A DNA stretch of 64,000 bases, taken from contig JANRJI010000134.1 in the NCBI GenBank assembly GCA_033764055.1, positions 62,001 to 126,000 of the forward strand, in the 5' to 3' direction. Below are positions 52,499-61,668 of this stretch, one piece after another. Positions within the stretch are counted from its first letter, which is position 1, and each line of letters begins with the position of its first letter. The notes under the pieces are model-generated. The model ran no database searches. It saw nothing but the letters and a program-made list of their open reading frames with translations, and had not been told where the DNA came from. A program made the translations under genes and the position numbers. This DNA comes from Ga0077555 sp033764055. GTDB taxonomy: Bacteria > Pseudomonadota > Alphaproteobacteria > Rhizobiales > Hyphomicrobiaceae.

Positions 52499-52633
52499 GA
52501 CGACCACCTTAGCTCAAGAGGCGCCACCCCGTGAATGCGTGAGTTGTGGCAGCGGCCCGTGGGCCGCTGACCGATGCCTGCGACTCTCACGCGCGCAGTT
52601 TGTCCGCCTGATCTCTTGCGCCGGACCCGCTCG

Positions 52634-54226
52634 TCACTTGTCCAGCCACACCTGGTCGAACCGCCAGCTGTTGTAGATCGAGTTCTCGGGCTGGACGTGG
52701 CCCTTGAGGTGGGGGTGCCAGCAGGTCGCCTGATTCCCGTGGAAGATGATCGGCCGCACCACGTCCTCGACGAGGATCCGCTCGATCTTCCAGACGATCT
52801 CTTTCCGCTTCGCGGCGTCTGCCTCCTGCGACTGCTCGTCGAGTAGCTTGTCGACCTCTGGATTGCAGTACTTCGTGAAATTTGCAGGCGAGCCGCACTT
52901 GAAGCCCATCGTCAACACGCCATCCGGATCGTCCACGCCGGCGCCGGCGAGATTCAGCGCCACCGAGTATCCCTTGCCGAACAGGCGATTGTACCACTGC
53001 GAGGATTCGGCAATGTCCAGCGTCGCATCGAAGTGGATCTTGTTGAGCTGATCGACGAGAATCACCGCCGGATCACGGAAATTGTTGAAGTCACGCGTCG
53101 TGACTTTCACCTTCAGCCTGTTGTTGGGACCATAGCCGAGGCTTTCCATGATCTTGATGGCCTCGGCTCTCTGCTTCTCCGGGTCACCGTAGCCCAAGAG
53201 CTTCTTCAGCTCCGCTTCCGGCATGCCCCACTTGCCCTGTGGCGGTGCCTGCATGTTGACGGCGAGGAAGGCCTTTCCCTGGCCCAGAATGTCGATATAG
53301 GCCTGTCGGTCGATCGCGAGTGCCATCGCGCGCCTCAGCTCAGGCTTGTCGAAGGGCGGCAGGTCGCGGTTGACGAGCATATGCGTCGTCACGTTGGTCG
53401 GCTGCAGCTCGCAGTGCGCCTTGGGCGCCTTGCTGGCAACGTCGCCGAGCAGCGGCACGGTGATGTCCGCCGTCCGCGTCATGTCGAACTCACCCGTCGA
53501 GAACGCGAGCACCCGAGTCGAACGGTTCGTGACGATTCGCCACTCGATGGCGTCGAGGTAAGGCTTGCCCTGGTCCCAGTACTCCTTGTTGCGCTCGAGC
53601 TTGATCGACTGGTTGCTCTTGAACTCGACGAACCTGAACGGTCCGGTGCCAACCGGGGCCGTGCGCATGTCCTTGGCCTCGACATGGCAAGGATAGATGC
53701 CCGTGTAGCCTGAGGCCAGCATCGACAGGAGCGAGGCCTGTGGCCGCTTGAGGACGAATGTCGCCTCGTGGTCGCCGTTGACCGTCACCTCGGTGAGATT
53801 GTCGTACCAGACGTCGCGGGGATTGCGGCGATAGAACTTCTCGATCTTCCCGTTCAGTCGATGGAACGTGCATTGAACGTCCTTGGCCGTGAACGGCTTG
53901 CCGTCGTGCCACTTGACGCCTTCGCGCAGCTTGAAGGTCAGCTTCGTGCGCGTCGGGTCCCACTGCCAGCTCGCAGCCAGCTCCGGTATGACCGTGGATC
54001 CGTCGTGACTCTTCTTCGTAGGGTCGAAGCGCACGAGGTTCGAGTAGACAGCGGAAAACGGCTGGACGACCTCGATGGTCGTCTCCTCGTGCAGCGAGGC
54101 GCTCGGCGGGTTCGTGGTCAGGTACATCTTGAGCGTGCCGCCCTGCTTCTGGGCGAGCGCAGGTGTCACCGTCACGACCAGTGCAGAGACGGCGGCGATA
54201 CGAAGGGCAACATTTCCGATAGGCAA
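52634..54226 (-). CDS. ABC transporter substrate-binding protein, family 5 (dipeptide/oligopeptide type)
   Basis: A 530-residue periplasmic receptor. Signal peptide MPIGNVALRIAAVSALVVT with cleavage after TPALA. The family-5 pattern is clear: the ELAASWQWDPTRTKLTFKLREGVKWHDGKPFTAKDV stretch (residues about 85-120) and GTGPFRFVEF in the middle. Such receptors deliver peptides, nickel chelates, opines or sugars. GGGAGG stands before the start. No permease or ATPase genes adjoin it, so it either serves a distant transporter or is an orphan. Confidence 0.92.
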   Translation of the reverse strand: MPIGNVALRIAAVSALVVTVTPALAQKQGGTLKMYLTTNPPSASLHEETTIEVVQPFSAVYSNLVRFDPTKKSHDGSTVIPELAASWQWDPTRTKLTFKLREGVKWHDGKPFTAKDVQCTFHRLNGKIEKFYRRNPRDVWYDNLTEVTVNGDHEATFVLKRPQASLLSMLASGYTGIYPCHVEAKDMRTAPVGTGPFRFVEFKSNQSIKLERNKEYWDQGKPYLDAIEWRIVTNRSTRVLAFSTGEFDMTRTADITVPLLGDVASKAPKAHCELQPTNVTTHMLVNRDLPPFDKPELRRAMALAIDRQAYIDILGQGKAFLAVNMQAPPQGKWGMPEAELKKLLGYGDPEKQRAEAIKIMESLGYGPNNRLKVKVTTRDFNNFRDPAVILVDQLNKIHFDATLDIAESSQWYNRLFGKGYSVALNLAGAGVDDPDGVLTMGFKCGSPANFTKYCNPEVDKLLDEQSQEADAAKRKEIVWKIERILVEDVVRPIIFHGNQATCWHPHLKGHVQPENSIYNSWRFDQVWLDK

Positions 54227-54439
54227 GAAAACCTCCCGAGTTGTCGTGCCCGGTCTTTTGCCGGAGCTTCAGCTTGCAGGTCCGCACCGGCGGAGACGAC
54301 CGATGCGCCGGAGCAGGTTTGCCGCGTGCTATTCCGCGGCCAGCCGCCCGGGACTGCTGGGAGCCCCGGGCGACAGGTCGATGCTAATCGAGGTGCACAT
54401 GCCCGTCATCAGAGAGTTACGGACACGGACCGGACGCCG

Positions 54440-55813
54440 TCAGTTGGCTCGAACCGCGCTCCACGTGTCGTCGAGCGCCGCCGTCAATCGGCGGATCATC
54501 TCGGCGACCTCGGCCTCCGTGATGATCAGGGGCGGCGAGAACGCGATCCGATTGCCGACGAGGCGCAGGATCAGCCCGTGCTTCTTCGCGTTGGCTGCGA
54601 GCGTGTCCATCACGCCTGCGGAGGCCGGGTGCATCTCGCGCGTCCCCTTGTCCTTCACCACCTCGAGCGCCCCGATGAGGCCGACGCCACGGAACTCGCC
54701 GATCAGGGGGTGGCTTTCGAGGGCTTTCAGACCGGCGAGGAACGGCTTCTCGACCCGGCCGACATGGCCGATGAGGTCCATCTCCTCGTAGATTTTCAGC
54801 GTCTCGAGCGCGACCGCAGCCGTCACCGGATGGCCGGCGTAGGTATAGCCGTGAGCGAGATGGCCGACCTTGTCCGTCTCGATCATCAGCGCCTGGAAGA
54901 CCCGCTCGTTGAGCAGCAAGGCCGAGATCGGCTGCAATCCGGCCGACAGCGCCTTCGCGCACGAGATCATGTCCGGCTTCAAGTCGAAGGTCTGGCTGCC
55001 CCACATCTTGCCGGTCCGCCCGAAGCCACAGATCACCTCGTCAGCGACGAACAGGATGTCGTATTTTTTGAGGACGGCCTGGATCTTCTCGAAGTATCCG
55101 GCCGGCGGCAGCACCGCGCCTCCGGCCCCCATTACCGGCTCCGCCCAGAACGCGGCGACCGTCTCCGGCCCCTCCTCCAGGATGAGCCTCTCGAGGGCTG
55201 ACGCCATACGCGTCGAGAATTGCTCCTCGGTCTCCCCCGGCAGCTGGTTACGGTAGTAGTTCGGGAACTCGGTATGCCGGAACGCATCGAACGGCAGCCC
55301 CGACTCCTGGTGCATGTCGGGCTTGCCGGAAATGCTGGCCGAAGCGCAGGTGGAGCCGTGGTAGCCCATCTTGCGGCCGATGATCTTGCGCTTCCAGGGC
55401 TTGCCGTGCGCATGCCAGAAGTACCACACGAGCTTGACCGCCGTGTCGTTGGCTTCCGAGCCCGAGCACTGGAAGAACACCTTCGACATCGGCACCGGAG
55501 CCATCTCGAGCAGCTTGGCCGCCAGCTTGATCGCGCTCTCGTTCGAGGCGCTGCGATAGATGTGATAGTAGCCGACCTTGCACATCTCGTCGTAGGCGAC
55601 CTTGGCCAGCCGCTCCACGCCAAAGCCGAGCGAGGCGCACCAGAGCCCCGCCGCCGCCTCGAGATACTCCCGGCCGTCGTCGTCGTAGACGAAGATGCCC
55701 TTGCCTCGCGAGATGATCGTCGGACCGCGCTCGAGGTGCTGGCGCAGGTTCGATTGCGGGTGGATCAGGCTTTGCACGTCGAGGGCGTGAAGACTGTTCG
55801 GGATGACGGTCAT
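54440..55813 (-). CDS. Class III (omega) aminotransferase
   Basis: PLP-dependent transaminase of 457 residues, of the beta-alanine/taurine/putrescine-pyruvate group. Features: GLWCASLGFG near 57, FFQCSGSEANDTAVKLVWYF (phosphate-binding Gly-Ser), YHGSTCASASISG, the Asp of DEVICGFGRTG, and the internal-aldimine Lys in SCAKALSAG. The start chosen, MTVIPNSLHALD, has GGAG 10 bases upstream; the longer frame adds a Cys-rich stretch unlike the family. Its amino donor is unknown. It shares strand with the family-5 binding protein 213 bases downstream and might metabolise what that protein imports. Confidence 0.92.
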   Translation of the reverse strand: MTVIPNSLHALDVQSLIHPQSNLRQHLERGPTIISRGKGIFVYDDDGREYLEAAAGLWCASLGFGVERLAKVAYDEMCKVGYYHIYRSASNESAIKLAAKLLEMAPVPMSKVFFQCSGSEANDTAVKLVWYFWHAHGKPWKRKIIGRKMGYHGSTCASASISGKPDMHQESGLPFDAFRHTEFPNYYRNQLPGETEEQFSTRMASALERLILEEGPETVAAFWAEPVMGAGGAVLPPAGYFEKIQAVLKKYDILFVADEVICGFGRTGKMWGSQTFDLKPDMISCAKALSAGLQPISALLLNERVFQALMIETDKVGHLAHGYTYAGHPVTAAVALETLKIYEEMDLIGHVGRVEKPFLAGLKALESHPLIGEFRGVGLIGALEVVKDKGTREMHPASAGVMDTLAANAKKHGLILRLVGNRIAFSPPLIITEAEVAEMIRRLTAALDDTWSAVRAN

Positions 55814-55929
55814 GGAGGAGGCGCTCCGGGGCAGGTTGACGCAGATGTGCCAGGGGAGCACCTGCCTCACGGCTCGTCAATTGATCTCCCGTCGGGCTGT
55901 GATCGGCTTTCGGCGTGCTGTGCGGGACC

Positions 55930-56835
55930 TCATGGCGCCCAGCGCACATCCCCTGCCCCCGACACGTCGAGGCCACCGAGCTCCGCAGCCCGCGCCGCGA
56001 AAGCCGATCCACGGATCATACCGAGAAGCCGTTGCAGCGGCGGACGATAGCTGTCGCGCTGCCGCATCAGCAGGTCGAAGCGCTCGACCGCCACCGGAAC
56101 GAAATCCAGGCCGGCGGCCGTCGCAACGGCGCGGGTGGCCATGCCGCAGTCGGCATGGCCGGCCCTGATCGCCTGGGCGATGTCCGGCCCCGTCGGCGCT
56201 ACGAGGCTCCCGACGAGATCGGTCGTCCGGAGATCGTGGCGCTTGAGGATGGCCATCAGCAGCAGTTGCGCACCCGCGCCTTCCGGCCGCATCGCGAGGC
56301 GCGCGCCTTTCGTATGCGCATCCGCCACGCCGTCGAGGCGAAGGGGATTGCCGTGCTGAACCACAAGTCCCTGGTCGCGCGTCGCAAATTTGATCAGCAC
56401 AGCGTCGTAGAGGCCGGGCTCACTGGCGACAGCGGCGAGGTTGGCATCCTTGGCGGGATCGTCGAGATCGTGCAGGTGGATCGCCGCCGCGACCACCTCG
56501 CCGCCGAGAAACCGGCGGAACCCCGTTTCGCTGCCTTCCGGTAGCAGAGCCAAGCCGGCCCGCGACTCGGCGAGAGCCCACTGCAACAGGGGATCGTGGC
56601 TACCGCCCACGATGGGCGGCGGCACGGCCGGCACGACGCCCGGTGGCCGTGCCATGCCCGCCAGCAGCCAACGATCGAGCTCACCTCGCGGAAAGAGCCA
56701 GCGTCCAGTCACCTTCGTGCACGGCACGGCGCCGGTAGCCACCAACTCATAGAGCTTCCGCTCCTTCAAACGCAGATAGTCGGCGGCTTCCCCAGTCGTC
56801 AGCAGGTCCAGGCCTGCAAATTTTTGCATCTGCAT
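55930..56835 (-). CDS. HTH (excisionase-type) plus periplasmic-binding-like regulator, likely of the tungstate transporter
   Basis: A 301-residue protein with an N-terminal winged HTH of the excisionase/MerR-like type (about 10-58: LTTGEAADYLRLKERKLYELV, then GRWLFPRGELDRWL). It is fused to a type-II periplasmic-binding-like domain (about 75-290: GGSHDPLLQWALAE, RPEGAGAQLLL, HADCGMATRAVA). This layout occurs in cytoplasmic regulators that sense oxyanions or their cofactor forms. It is divergent from tupB with only 63 bases between starts, so it probably controls the transporter in response to tungstate or molybdate. Confidence 0.85.
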   Translation of the reverse strand: MQMQKFAGLDLLTTGEAADYLRLKERKLYELVATGAVPCTKVTGRWLFPRGELDRWLLAGMARPPGVVPAVPPPIVGGSHDPLLQWALAESRAGLALLPEGSETGFRRFLGGEVVAAAIHLHDLDDPAKDANLAAVASEPGLYDAVLIKFATRDQGLVVQHGNPLRLDGVADAHTKGARLAMRPEGAGAQLLLMAILKRHDLRTTDLVGSLVAPTGPDIAQAIRAGHADCGMATRAVATAAGLDFVPVAVERFDLLMRQRDSYRPPLQRLLGMIRGSAFAARAAELGGLDVSGAGDVRWAP

Positions 56836-56898
56836 GTTTCAATTCTATTGTTTGACTTTGGCGGAGCAAACAACCGATTTCGTGAGGCGTGGTCGGTG
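56836..56898. promoter_or_regulatory. Divergent promoter region of the tup regulator and tupB
   Basis: 63 A+T-rich bases. For the minus strand TAGAAT with TTGCTC 16 bases upstream fits a promoter. On the plus strand TTTGACT occurs with a poor -10. The overlap would let one operator control both genes. Confidence 0.4.
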
Positions 56899-57621
56899 AT
56901 GCCGCACCCTGTCTTCAGAAAGGACCCACCCGTGAGCGGCGCTGGCGCACTCGAGCTGATCGTTCGCGGCGATCCGGCGTTGCTCGCCATCGTGCGCCTA
57001 TCGTTGCTCGTCACCGTGTCCGCAACTGCACTCGCCTCTTTGATCGGGTTGCCCGCGGGCGCCCTGCTGGCTCTTGCACGTTTCCCGGGCCGGACTGCAC
57101 TCGTGGTCGCGATCAACGGGTTGATGGGATTGCCCCCGGTCGTGGTCGGCCTCGCGGTCTTCCTGCTGCTCTCGCGGTCCGGTCCCTTGGGCAGCCTCGG
57201 CCTGCTGTTCACGCCGACAGCGATGGTGCTCGCACAGGCGCTGCTCATCACGCCCATCATCGTGGCCCTGACCCGCCAGACCATCGAGGCCTTGTGGGAG
57301 GAATACAGCGAGGAGTTGTCGGCGATGGGGGTCAGCCGCGGGTCGGCGGTCGCGACGCTTCTCTGGGATCTGCGCTTCCCACTGGTGACCATTTTGCTGG
57401 CCGGTTTCGGCAGGGCAGCCGCGGAGGTCGGAGCCGTCATCATGGTCGGCGGCAACATCGATGGCTTCACGCGGGTCATGACCACGTCGATCGCGCTCGA
57501 GACATCAAAAGGAAACCTCGATCTCGCCATCGGGCTGGGGCTCGTGCTGATCGGGCTCGTCCTGGCTGTCAATGCGCTCGCGTGGGGCGTCCGCCAATGG
57601 GCCGGTGCCCATGCTGGGTAG
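56899..57621 (+). CDS. tupB: Tungstate/molybdate ABC transporter permease
   Basis: Inner-membrane permease of 240 residues from the ATG, with about five to six membrane segments and the EAA loop EYSEELSAMGVSRGSAVATLLW (in pieces; EAA motif Gly present). The N-terminal part ELIVRGDPALLAIVRLSLLVT and the FPLVTILLAGFGRAAAEVGAVIMVGGNIDG stretch (residues about 170-200) are typical of TupB/WtpB. A GTG at 56932 with AAAGGA 7 bases upstream is an equally good start and gives 229 residues. The tupC start overlaps its stop. Confidence 0.9.
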   Translation: MPHPVFRKDPPVSGAGALELIVRGDPALLAIVRLSLLVTVSATALASLIGLPAGALLALARFPGRTALVVAINGLMGLPPVVVGLAVFLLLSRSGPLGSLGLLFTPTAMVLAQALLITPIIVALTRQTIEALWEEYSEELSAMGVSRGSAVATLLWDLRFPLVTILLAGFGRAAAEVGAVIMVGGNIDGFTRVMTTSIALETSKGNLDLAIGLGLVLIGLVLAVNALAWGVRQWAGAHAG

Positions 57622-58408
57622 GACGTCCGCTGGATCGCAAGCGAGCGAGCCCCCGCCTGCTGCCCTTCCTCGAGAGCAAGCGGCAAGCGGCTTGGCGGCC
57701 GCACCATCTCTGCCATGGCTGTTGCGGCTCGAGGACATCACGCTGCGAGCGGGCGGAAGCCTCGTCCTCGACGATGTCAGCCTCCCGCTCGCTCGCGGCG
57801 TCACGACCGTCCTGCTAGGCCCGAACGGCGCCGGCAAGACGACGCTGCTCAAGGTGGCAATGGGTCTCGTCGCGCCGACGTCCGGGCGGGTCGACGAAGC
57901 CACCGCATGCGGCGGCGCACCGCGCAAGGCATTCGTGTTCCAGCGGCCGGTCATGCTGCGCCGCTCAGCCGCCGCCAATGTCGCGTTCGCCCTGCGAGCG
58001 GCGTCGCGCCCCGCTGCTACGGGCGAGGTCGATGCCCTCCTGGCCCGCGTCGGCCTCGGCAGCCTCGGCAGCCGCCCTGCACGCCTCATGTCCGGCGGCG
58101 AGCAGCAGCGGCTGGCCCTGGCGCGGGCTCTGGCTCGCGCCCCCGGGATCATTTTCCTCGACGAGCCCACCGCGAGCCTCGATCCGGCGGCCACCAAGGC
58201 CGTCGAGGAGATCATCAAGAGCATGATCGCCGATGGCGTCACCGTCGTCATGTCCACCCACGACCTCGGCCAGGCGCGCCGCTTGGCCGACCGCACCGCC
58301 TTCATGGCCCGTGGCCGCCTGCTGGAGACGGGGCCTGCAGGCGCCTTCTTCTCGGCCCCCGCGACGCGCGAGGCGCGCAGCTTTCTCGCGGGTGACATCG
58401 TCCTATGA
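57611..58408 (+). CDS. tupC: Tungstate/molybdate ABC transporter ATP-binding protein
   Basis: 265-residue ATPase: Walker A GPNGAGKT, signature LMSGGEQQRLALA, Walker B IIFLDEPTASLD and switch His in STHD. The N-terminal 45 residues are a Pro/Ala-rich extension before the domain. Start at 57611 overlaps tupB by 11 bases. The stop overlaps the possible ATG of tupA, so all three genes are tightly coupled. Drives oxyanion uptake by TupB. Confidence 0.92.
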   Translation: MLGRTSAGSQASEPPPAALPREQAASGLAAAPSLPWLLRLEDITLRAGGSLVLDDVSLPLARGVTTVLLGPNGAGKTTLLKVAMGLVAPTSGRVDEATACGGAPRKAFVFQRPVMLRRSAAANVAFALRAASRPAATGEVDALLARVGLGSLGSRPARLMSGGEQQRLALARALARAPGIIFLDEPTASLDPAATKAVEEIIKSMIADGVTVVMSTHDLGQARRLADRTAFMARGRLLETGPAGAFFSAPATREARSFLAGDIVL

Positions 58409-58428
58409 GCACGACCAAGGAGAGCATC

Positions 58429-59277
58429 ATGAGATCCACGATAGCATCCGCAGTTCTGGCGCTGGCATTGATCGCCGGCGGGGCGGCTGCAACCTCGGCG
58501 CAAAAGAAACCAGAAGCGGCGGCACAGTCGATTGTCGTCGCCTCGACGACATCGACGCAGGACTCGGGCCTATTCGGGCACATCCTGCCGCTGTTCAAGG
58601 CCAAGACTGGCATCGACGTGAAAGTCGTCGCCCAGGGAACGGGCCAAGCGCTGGACACCGGCCGGCGCGGCGACGCCGACGTCGTCCTCGTCCATGCCAA
58701 GGCTCAGGAGGAGGCGTTCGTCGCCAACGGCTTCGGCGTCAAGCGCCAGGACGTCATGTACAATGACTTCGTGCTGATCGGCCCGGCTGCCGATCCGGCC
58801 AAGGCGAAGGGCGGCAACGACATCGTCGCTGCATTGAAAGCCGTCGCAACCACGAAGAGCCCATTCGTCTCGCGCGGCGACAAGTCGGGCACCCATAGTG
58901 CCGAGCTGCAGCTGTGGCAGGTGGCAGGACTCGAGCCTCAGAAGGCCAAGCCCATATGGTACCGCGAGATCGGTCAGGGCATGGGGGCCGCCCTCAACAC
59001 CGCTGCCGCCATGGGTGCCTACGTGCTTGCCGACCGCGGCACGTGGATATCCTTCAAGGGCAAGGATAGCCTCGCGATCGCAGTCGAGGGCGACAAGCGA
59101 CTGTTCAATCAGTATGGCGTTATCCTGGTCGATCCGGCAAAGCACCCTCACGTCCGGAAGGACGCCGGACAGGCGTTCATCGATTGGCTAGTCGGAGCGG
59201 AGGGCCAGGCGGCCATCCGCAGCTATAAGATCAACGGCCAGCAGTTGTTCTTCCCGAACGCCTCGCCTTCGGGCTGA
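58429..59277 (+). CDS. tupA: Tungstate-binding periplasmic protein
   Basis: 282-residue substrate-binding protein of the tungstate uptake system. Signal peptide MRSTIASAVLALALIAGGAA; the mature part begins before VVASTTSTQDSGLFG, whose TTSTQDSG motif is the TupA anion-binding signature. FVSRGDKSGTHSAEL supplies further anion contacts. AAGGAG 6 bases before 58429 favours this start over the ATG at 58405, which overlaps tupC. Unusually for transporters the order is permease-ATPase-receptor. Tungstate (for W-containing enzymes) or molybdate is the likely ligand. Confidence 0.93.
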   Translation: MRSTIASAVLALALIAGGAAATSAQKKPEAAAQSIVVASTTSTQDSGLFGHILPLFKAKTGIDVKVVAQGTGQALDTGRRGDADVVLVHAKAQEEAFVANGFGVKRQDVMYNDFVLIGPAADPAKAKGGNDIVAALKAVATTKSPFVSRGDKSGTHSAELQLWQVAGLEPQKAKPIWYREIGQGMGAALNTAAAMGAYVLADRGTWISFKGKDSLAIAVEGDKRLFNQYGVILVDPAKHPHVRKDAGQAFIDWLVGAEGQAAIRSYKINGQQLFFPNASPSG

Positions 59278-59301
59278 GGCGGGCTTCGCCGAGCGGCCGG
59301 C

Positions 59302-60666
59302 TCATGCGAGCGAAACGAGGTCGATGGCGTCGTCCACCCCTGACACGCGACGCTGCGGTCGCCTCTCGATCGCCGCTCGCGGCATGAAGCCCTGCTCCTC
59401 GGCCAGCGCGAACGTGGCCATGGTGGTCAATGCGCAGGTGCCTTCCGCTTTGTTGTGCTTCTCGAGCTTGGCGGCGAGGTTCACGGCCTCGCCGATCACC
59501 GTGTACTCGAGCCGATCCAGGGCGCCTACCACCGCAAACACCACGCGACCCGCTGCCACTGCACCGTTGACGGCGAGGCGCTCGCCGTCGAGGCAGGCCA
59601 GCCCCTCGGCTTTCCAAGCCTCGGCCTCGGCCGTCGCGGCCTCGAGTGCCGCCAGCGCATCGGCCGCTGCGGTTCGCGAGGGCCGCACGGCGCCGAACGT
59701 GACCATGATGCCGTCGCCCATGAACTTGTCGACCACGCCACCATGCCGGCGCACCGCCGGAATGATTCTTGCGTGCAGGCTCGTGATCACCTCGACCACG
59801 CTCTGTGGGGACAGGCGCGCCGACAGCCTGGTGAAGCCACGGATGTCGAGCATGAGGATGGCCGCATCGCGCTCGTGGGCGAGACCCGCCATCGCCACGG
59901 CCTCCGCGTCGACGACGGCGTCCGAGACGCCCTGGCCGAGAAAGCGCCTCAGATCCGCGACGGCCGCCTCGCCGCGGACTGCCGTCAGCAAGAGCCGTCG
60001 GCATCGCACCACCGCGAGGGCCAGCACGCCGGTCACGAGCAGCAGCGTCACCACCTTGTCGATCTCGGCGCCGATCAGCACTCGGTTGTGGTTGAGATGC
60101 TCGGCGAAAGAGCGAGTGATGACGCCCGTGCCGCTCGTCGACAGCACCGCGGCCACCAGCCCGATCCAGCCCAGTGCCGCGGCGAGGCCGGCGGCCACGA
60201 CAAAGCGCACGTCGAGACGCAGCACCCGCACCGCAATGAACACGAACAGATAGACGAAGGTCGGGACCTTCAGCGAGAACGGCGCCGTCTGGCCGTATTG
60301 CCCATGGAACGACCAGATCAGACCGACCAGCAGCCCGACATCGGCCACGATGGAAGCGAGCAGGACCGGGCCCGGGAGAGGGCCGCGATACGCCAGAAAA
60401 AGGCGTGCGACGGTGAAGGCGAAATACGCGGCCAATGCGACCGGCACCGGCTCGAGAAGCAATGACATAGGGGCATCGTCGGGCCGAGGCGCTACGGTAA
60501 ACAGCGTTGCGAACAGACCGACCACGAGCAGTTGGACCCAGCCGATCAGCCGCTCGCTCTCCTGCTCCTGCGCATCGACGAGGCGCTGCACGCGTCCCGG
60601 CAACTGGGGACCAGCCGGCCTCATCGCCGCGCGTGCACGTTCGACGAGGTCGGTCACAAGTGTCAT
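59302..60666 (-). CDS. Membrane-bound class III adenylate/guanylate cyclase
   Basis: 454 residues. The N-terminal half (about 40-225) has six to seven membrane segments without a named sensor domain that I recognise. After a short linker (RRFLGQGVSDAVVD) comes a class III cyclase domain (about 265-430) with both metal-binding aspartates, in LMLDIRGFTRLS and DKFMGDGIMVTFG, and GRVVFAVVGALDRLEYTVIGEAVNLAAKLE (in pieces) for the substrate/transition-state region. It should make cAMP (or cGMP) in response to a membrane signal. Monocistronic, divergent from the crotonase gene. Confidence 0.9.
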   Translation of the reverse strand: MTLVTDLVERARAAMRPAGPQLPGRVQRLVDAQEQESERLIGWVQLLVVGLFATLFTVAPRPDDAPMSLLLEPVPVALAAYFAFTVARLFLAYRGPLPGPVLLASIVADVGLLVGLIWSFHGQYGQTAPFSLKVPTFVYLFVFIAVRVLRLDVRFVVAAGLAAALGWIGLVAAVLSTSGTGVITRSFAEHLNHNRVLIGAEIDKVVTLLLVTGVLALAVVRCRRLLLTAVRGEAAVADLRRFLGQGVSDAVVDAEAVAMAGLAHERDAAILMLDIRGFTRLSARLSPQSVVEVITSLHARIIPAVRRHGGVVDKFMGDGIMVTFGAVRPSRTAAADALAALEAATAEAEAWKAEGLACLDGERLAVNGAVAAGRVVFAVVGALDRLEYTVIGEAVNLAAKLEKHNKAEGTCALTTMATFALAEEQGFMPRAAIERRPQRRVSGVDDAIDLVSLA

Positions 60667-60803
60667 CGTGGAAACCTCGGCTGGGCAATCACCGGGCGGA
60701 CGTCATTCAAGTTGCGCCGCGGCCGAACGTGCGGCACCGCCATAGGATATGCTCGAACGGTGCGCCGTCTGCCCCATATGACGTCCGCTCAAGGAGAAGT
60801 TAC

Positions 60804-61562
60804 ATGCCGCTCATGGTGCATCAGGCCGAACCGCATGTCGTGCTGGTCACGATCGACAACCAGGCCAAGCGCAATGCCATGCCGCGGGCGATGCTGTCCG
60901 AGCTCGCCGACCTGTGGGACCGGCTCGGCACCGATCCGTCTTGCCGCGCCATCGTCATCACGGGGGCCGGCGACAAGGGCTTCTGCGCCGGAGCCGATAT
61001 CGGCGGCGACCTGACCGCCTCGCCGGAGATATCGGAGATGGTCAACCGCTCATTGCTCAAGACCAGCGTCTTTCCGAAGCCGATCATCGCGGCCGTCAAC
61101 GGCGATTGTGCGGGCGGTGGCGTCGAGCTGCTCCTGGCGACCGACATTCGCGCTGCCGCGCCTCACGCACGGTTCGGCCTGCCCGAGGTCCGCTACGCGA
61201 TCTATCCGTTCGGCGGCGCCACCATCAAGCTGGTGCAGCAGATCGGCTACGTGCACGCCATGGACCTGATCCTGACGGGCCGGCTGGTCGACGCGGCGAC
61301 AGCCGCGCGTCTCGGCCTCGTCAACGAGGTCGTTCCTGCCGACGCGCTGCTCGACTGGGCCCTCGCCAAGGCCCGGCAAATCGCTGCCAACAGCCCGGCC
61401 GCGGTACAGGCGGTCAAGACGCAGATCAGCGCCGGCATCGTCGAGCATGCTGTGGCGCGTGAGGCGCGGGAGCAGGAGCTCGGCGACCGGGTCCGCGCCA
61501 GCCCGGACTTCGAGGAGGGCGTCGCGGCCTTCCTGCAGAAGCGAACGCCGCAATACCGATAG
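60804..61562 (+). CDS. Enoyl-CoA hydratase/isomerase family protein
   Basis: A 252-residue crotonase with both catalytic glutamates in place: Glu108 in GGGVELLLATD and Glu128 in GLPEVRYAIYPFGG. Oxyanion-hole residues are in GAGDKGFCAGADI. It should hydrate trans-2-enoyl-CoA in beta-oxidation or aromatic degradation. AAGGAG stands 7 bases before the ATG. It is followed 106 bases on by an FAD oxidoreductase on the same strand. Confidence 0.92.
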   Translation: MPLMVHQAEPHVVLVTIDNQAKRNAMPRAMLSELADLWDRLGTDPSCRAIVITGAGDKGFCAGADIGGDLTASPEISEMVNRSLLKTSVFPKPIIAAVNGDCAGGGVELLLATDIRAAAPHARFGLPEVRYAIYPFGGATIKLVQQIGYVHAMDLILTGRLVDAATAARLGLVNEVVPADALLDWALAKARQIAANSPAAVQAVKTQISAGIVEHAVAREAREQELGDRVRASPDFEEGVAAFLQKRTPQYR

Positions 61563-61668
61563 CCCGTAGGTCGACCGGGGGGCACGCCGCTTCGTCTGGT
61601 CTCGAGCCCCGAGCGATGGCAGAGTGACGATCGCAGAATCGCACTCTCGACAGCACCGAGGCGTTCCC

